From DASPKX01 sp035627835 (lineage in GTDB: Bacteria; Verrucomicrobiota; Verrucomicrobiia; Limisphaerales; SXQI01): a DNA stretch of 9,524 nt. The stretch is taken from contig DASPKX010000001.1 of assembly GCA_035627835.1 (NCBI GenBank), positions 1 to 9,524 on the forward strand. Reading direction: 5' to 3'. The translations under genes were made by a program, and so were the position numbers. Below are positions 7,857 to 9,524 of the stretch, one piece after another. Below the pieces are notes generated by a model. The model was not told the DNA's origin. It made no database searches and was given only the letters and a program-made list of their open reading frames with translations. Numbering within the stretch: the first letter of the stretch is position 1; every line of letters starts with the position of its first letter.

Positions 7857-8074
7857 TTTTATTTAGCGATCCTTCATGCCACGGGGGACGAAGGGGGGAC
7901 ATTAAGGGGGGGCAAGGCAATTGTTTACAAAGACAATCGGCAATTATTCTAACGGGTTCTGCGCAACGGGGTTGTTATCCCGCAACGAAGCAGTCAGAGC
8001 GCACCAATCCGCCATTTGGGCCAAACAATGAGACTTGCTCGCTGGCTTCGGCCTGTGGTGTCTTAGCCTTATCC
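7857..8074. other. Divergent intergenic region between the 913-aa gene and the M14 peptidase gene
   Basis: These 218 bases must carry the start signals of two divergent genes. On the minus strand an AAGGA (plus 7870-7874, TCCTT) sits 13 bases before the ATG at 7856, a long spacing for a ribosome site. A TAGAAT at plus 7951-7946 is a possible -10 box but has no good -35. On the plus strand TTTACA (7924-7929) and TATTCT (7945-7950) are 15 bases apart, which is short for sigma70. No clear Shine-Dalgarno precedes the ATG at 8075. Promoters are therefore unresolved. The G-runs at 7883-7912 are listed separately. Confidence 0.5.
7883..7912 (+). repeat. Three G-runs of increasing length (5, 6, 7) upstream of the 913-aa gene
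   Basis: On the plus strand there are runs of five G (7883-7887), six G (7893-7898) and seven G (7906-7912), separated by five- and seven-base A/C/T-containing linkers (ACGAA and ACATTAA). A further GG lies at 7916-7917. The 913-aa gene starts 27 bases to the left, so its leader would carry these as C-runs. The pattern could allow a two- or three-tier G-quadruplex on the plus strand, or length variation by slippage. The sequence does not tell which, if either, matters. Confidence 0.6.
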
Positions 8075-9524
8075 ATGAGAGTCGCTATCGTGCTTGGCGC
8101 GTTGTTGCTTGCGAACGTTGTTCGCTCAGCAGAGGTCGTGAAACACACCAATCTTCCGCCCACCTCGGTAAGGATGTTGCGACAGGCTCCGGAGTTGTTC
8201 GCGGGCGCGACCTTCAACCCGAATTTGCCTGCACCAGAAAAGTTCCTCGGCTTTAAAGCAGGTGAGCGTGCGGCCAACTCGGAGCAGATTGCGCAGACAC
8301 TCAAGGCGTGGGCGGCCGCGGCGCCAAACACCACACGGCTGGTTGAGTATGCGCGGTCACATGAGAACCGGCCGTTGCACTACATGGTGGTCTCCTCGGC
8401 GGAGAATATTCAGAGATTGGAGGAGATTCGCGCGGGTATGAGCAAGCTGGCGGATCCGCGAAAGACGAGCGCTGAGGAAGCAAAGGAATTGATCGAGAAG
8501 CTGCCGGGGGTGGCGTGGCTTGCGTACTCGATCCATGGCGATGAGACGGAGGGCTCGGATGCGGCATTAATTGTTCTGCATCGGCTGGTTGCGAGCCAGG
8601 AGCCGGAGATTGAGAAGCTGTTGAAGGATCTGGTGATCATTGTTGATCCGTTGATGAACCCGGATGGGCGGGACCGGTTCCTCAAGATGATTGCGGAGCA
8701 TCGGGGCGCGATGCCGAACTTTGATGACCAATCCTTCCTGCATACTGGTTATTGGCCTGCGGGGCGCGGGAACCATTATTTGTTTGATTTGAACCGGGAT
8801 TGGATTTTGGCAGTGCATCCCGAGTCGCGCGGGCGGATTCGGGAGTTTGGCCGGTGGAATCCTTTGCTGCTGGTGGACGCGCACGGAATGGGGGCGCAGG
8901 ACACGCATCTCTTCTCGCCGCCGCGGGAGCCGTTGAATCCGAACTTCCCGGCGGGTCAAAGGAATCTCTCAATTGAGTTCGCGCGTGACCAGGCGAAGGC
9001 CTTTGATGCGCGCGGCCTCCTTTATTACACGCGCGAGTGGTATGAATCGTGGTACCCGGGCTACTCGGATGCGTATGCCTGTTATCGGGGCGCAGTGGGG
9101 ATTCTGTACGAGCAGGCGCGCATTGCGGAAGATGGGGTGCGGAGGCCCGGCGGCGCGATTTTGTCGTATTCGGAGTCAGTGCAGCATCATGTGATCGGCA
9201 GCTTCGCCAATCTGCTGACGCTGCAAACGAATGCGCAGCGGCTGCGGCAGCATTTATACGACACCCGCAGGGAAGCCGTCAGCGAAAGTGGCCGTTACGC
9301 AAACCGCACGTTCGCAATTCTGCCGACGAAGAACGACTCGCGGCTTGTAGACCTGATTCAGCGGCTGGAGATCCAGGGCTTTGAGCTGCATCGCGCGACC
9401 AACACGTTCACCGCGCCTGTTGCAAAGGACCAACTCGGGCGTGAAGAGCGAAACCGGACTATACCTGCGGGGACCATCCTGATTCCTAACCGGCAGCCGC
9501 TCGCTCACTTGCTTGCAGCAATGC
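8075..9524 (+). CDS. Secreted zinc carboxypeptidase, peptidase family M14 (N-terminal 483 residues; cut by window edge)
   Basis: This is a metallopeptidase expected to remove C-terminal residues from peptides, or to cleave cell-wall-type peptides, outside the cytoplasm; the substrate is unknown. The ATG at 8075 is chosen because it opens a clear signal peptide (MRVAIVLGALLLANVVRSA). No other in-frame ATG or GTG is seen just upstream. The zinc site is HGDE (His154, Glu157) with the third ligand His270 in DAHGMG. NPDGR (195-199) and DLNRDW (Asn240, Arg241) match the family's substrate-binding motifs, and Glu346 in ILYEQA fits the general base. The spacings (113 residues from Glu157 to His270, then 76 to Glu346) are close to those of pancreatic carboxypeptidase A (124 and 74). 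Residues after about 380 lie beyond the catalytic core. The frame is open at the window end, so the protein is longer than seen; related bacterial M14 proteins of this type are often 800 residues or more. It is transcribed divergently from the two surface-protein genes. Confidence 0.93.
   Translation, partial: MRVAIVLGALLLANVVRSAEVVKHTNLPPTSVRMLRQAPELFAGATFNPNLPAPEKFLGFKAGERAANSEQIAQTLKAWAAAAPNTTRLVEYARSHENRPLHYMVVSSAENIQRLEEIRAGMSKLADPRKTSAEEAKELIEKLPGVAWLAYSIHGDETEGSDAALIVLHRLVASQEPEIEKLLKDLVIIVDPLMNPDGRDRFLKMIAEHRGAMPNFDDQSFLHTGYWPAGRGNHYLFDLNRDWILAVHPESRGRIREFGRWNPLLLVDAHGMGAQDTHLFSPPREPLNPNFPAGQRNLSIEFARDQAKAFDARGLLYYTREWYESWYPGYSDAYACYRGAVGILYEQARIAEDGVRRPGGAILSYSESVQHHVIGSFANLLTLQTNAQRLRQHLYDTRREAVSESGRYANRTFAILPTKNDSRLVDLIQRLEIQGFELHRATNTFTAPVAKDQLGREERNRTIPAGTILIPNRQPLAHLLAAM

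Noticed and set aside
8028..8066. A 12-codon mini-ORF (MRLARWLRPVVS) ending 8 bases before the M14 start, as a leader peptide
   Set aside because: It has no Shine-Dalgarno, no run of regulatory codons and no attenuator-like hairpin after it. A frame this short is expected by chance.
7975..8334. A 119-codon open frame on the minus strand over the start of the M14 gene
   Set aside because: It overlaps the signal peptide and N-terminal part of the M14 peptidase in antisense, with low-complexity composition and no family resemblance.
1..9524. CRISPR array, tRNA/rRNA genes, insertion sequence or toxin-antitoxin pair
   Set aside because: No regularly spaced direct repeats, no cloverleaf or rRNA-like stretch, no transposase motif and no small gene pair were seen. 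Almost all of the window is used by three large genes.

Overview
The window encodes secreted or cell-surface proteins of a Gram-negative-type bacterium. It holds three genes: two complete on the minus strand, and one on the plus strand cut by the right edge. The style of the proteins points to Verrucomicrobiota (Pedosphaera/Limisphaerales-like): very large modular extracellular proteins combining DUF11, Calx-beta, PKD and HYR/DUF5011-type modules, a C-terminal Verrucomicrobia-like beta domain ending in an 'FYR' motif, moderately high GC and weak Shine-Dalgarno signals. This placement is inference from protein style, not from a marker gene.

Layout. Positions 1-132 are the 3' flank of the first gene, with a probable terminator. 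Positions 133-4971 (minus) encode a 1612-residue secreted protein made of three tandem copies of a beta-propeller plus DUF11 unit, then two Calx-beta domains and a C-terminal beta domain. I see no cysteine anywhere in it. Positions 4972-5114 hold a strong rho-independent terminator for the next gene and a possible promoter placed so close to the 4971 start codon that the mRNA would be nearly leaderless. Positions 5115-7856 (minus) encode a 913-residue secreted multi-domain protein with a PKD domain, a DUF5011/HYR-like domain and a C-terminal 'LWxPDHK' module. Positions 7857-8074 are a divergent intergenic region with three G-runs of increasing length. Positions 8075-9524 (plus) encode the first 483 residues of a secreted zinc carboxypeptidase of peptidase family M14, with all expected zinc-binding and catalytic residues visible.

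How they fit together. The two minus-strand genes point the same way but are separated by a strong terminator, so they are probably separate transcription units. The M14 peptidase is divergent from them. All three products carry N-terminal signal peptides, so all should leave the cytoplasm. A shared role in the envelope or in extracellular polymer or protein handling is plausible but not demonstrated. I found no tRNA, rRNA, CRISPR array, insertion sequence or phage element, and no convincing new defence or mobile system. The most distinctive item is the cysteine-free propeller-DUF11 triplication.
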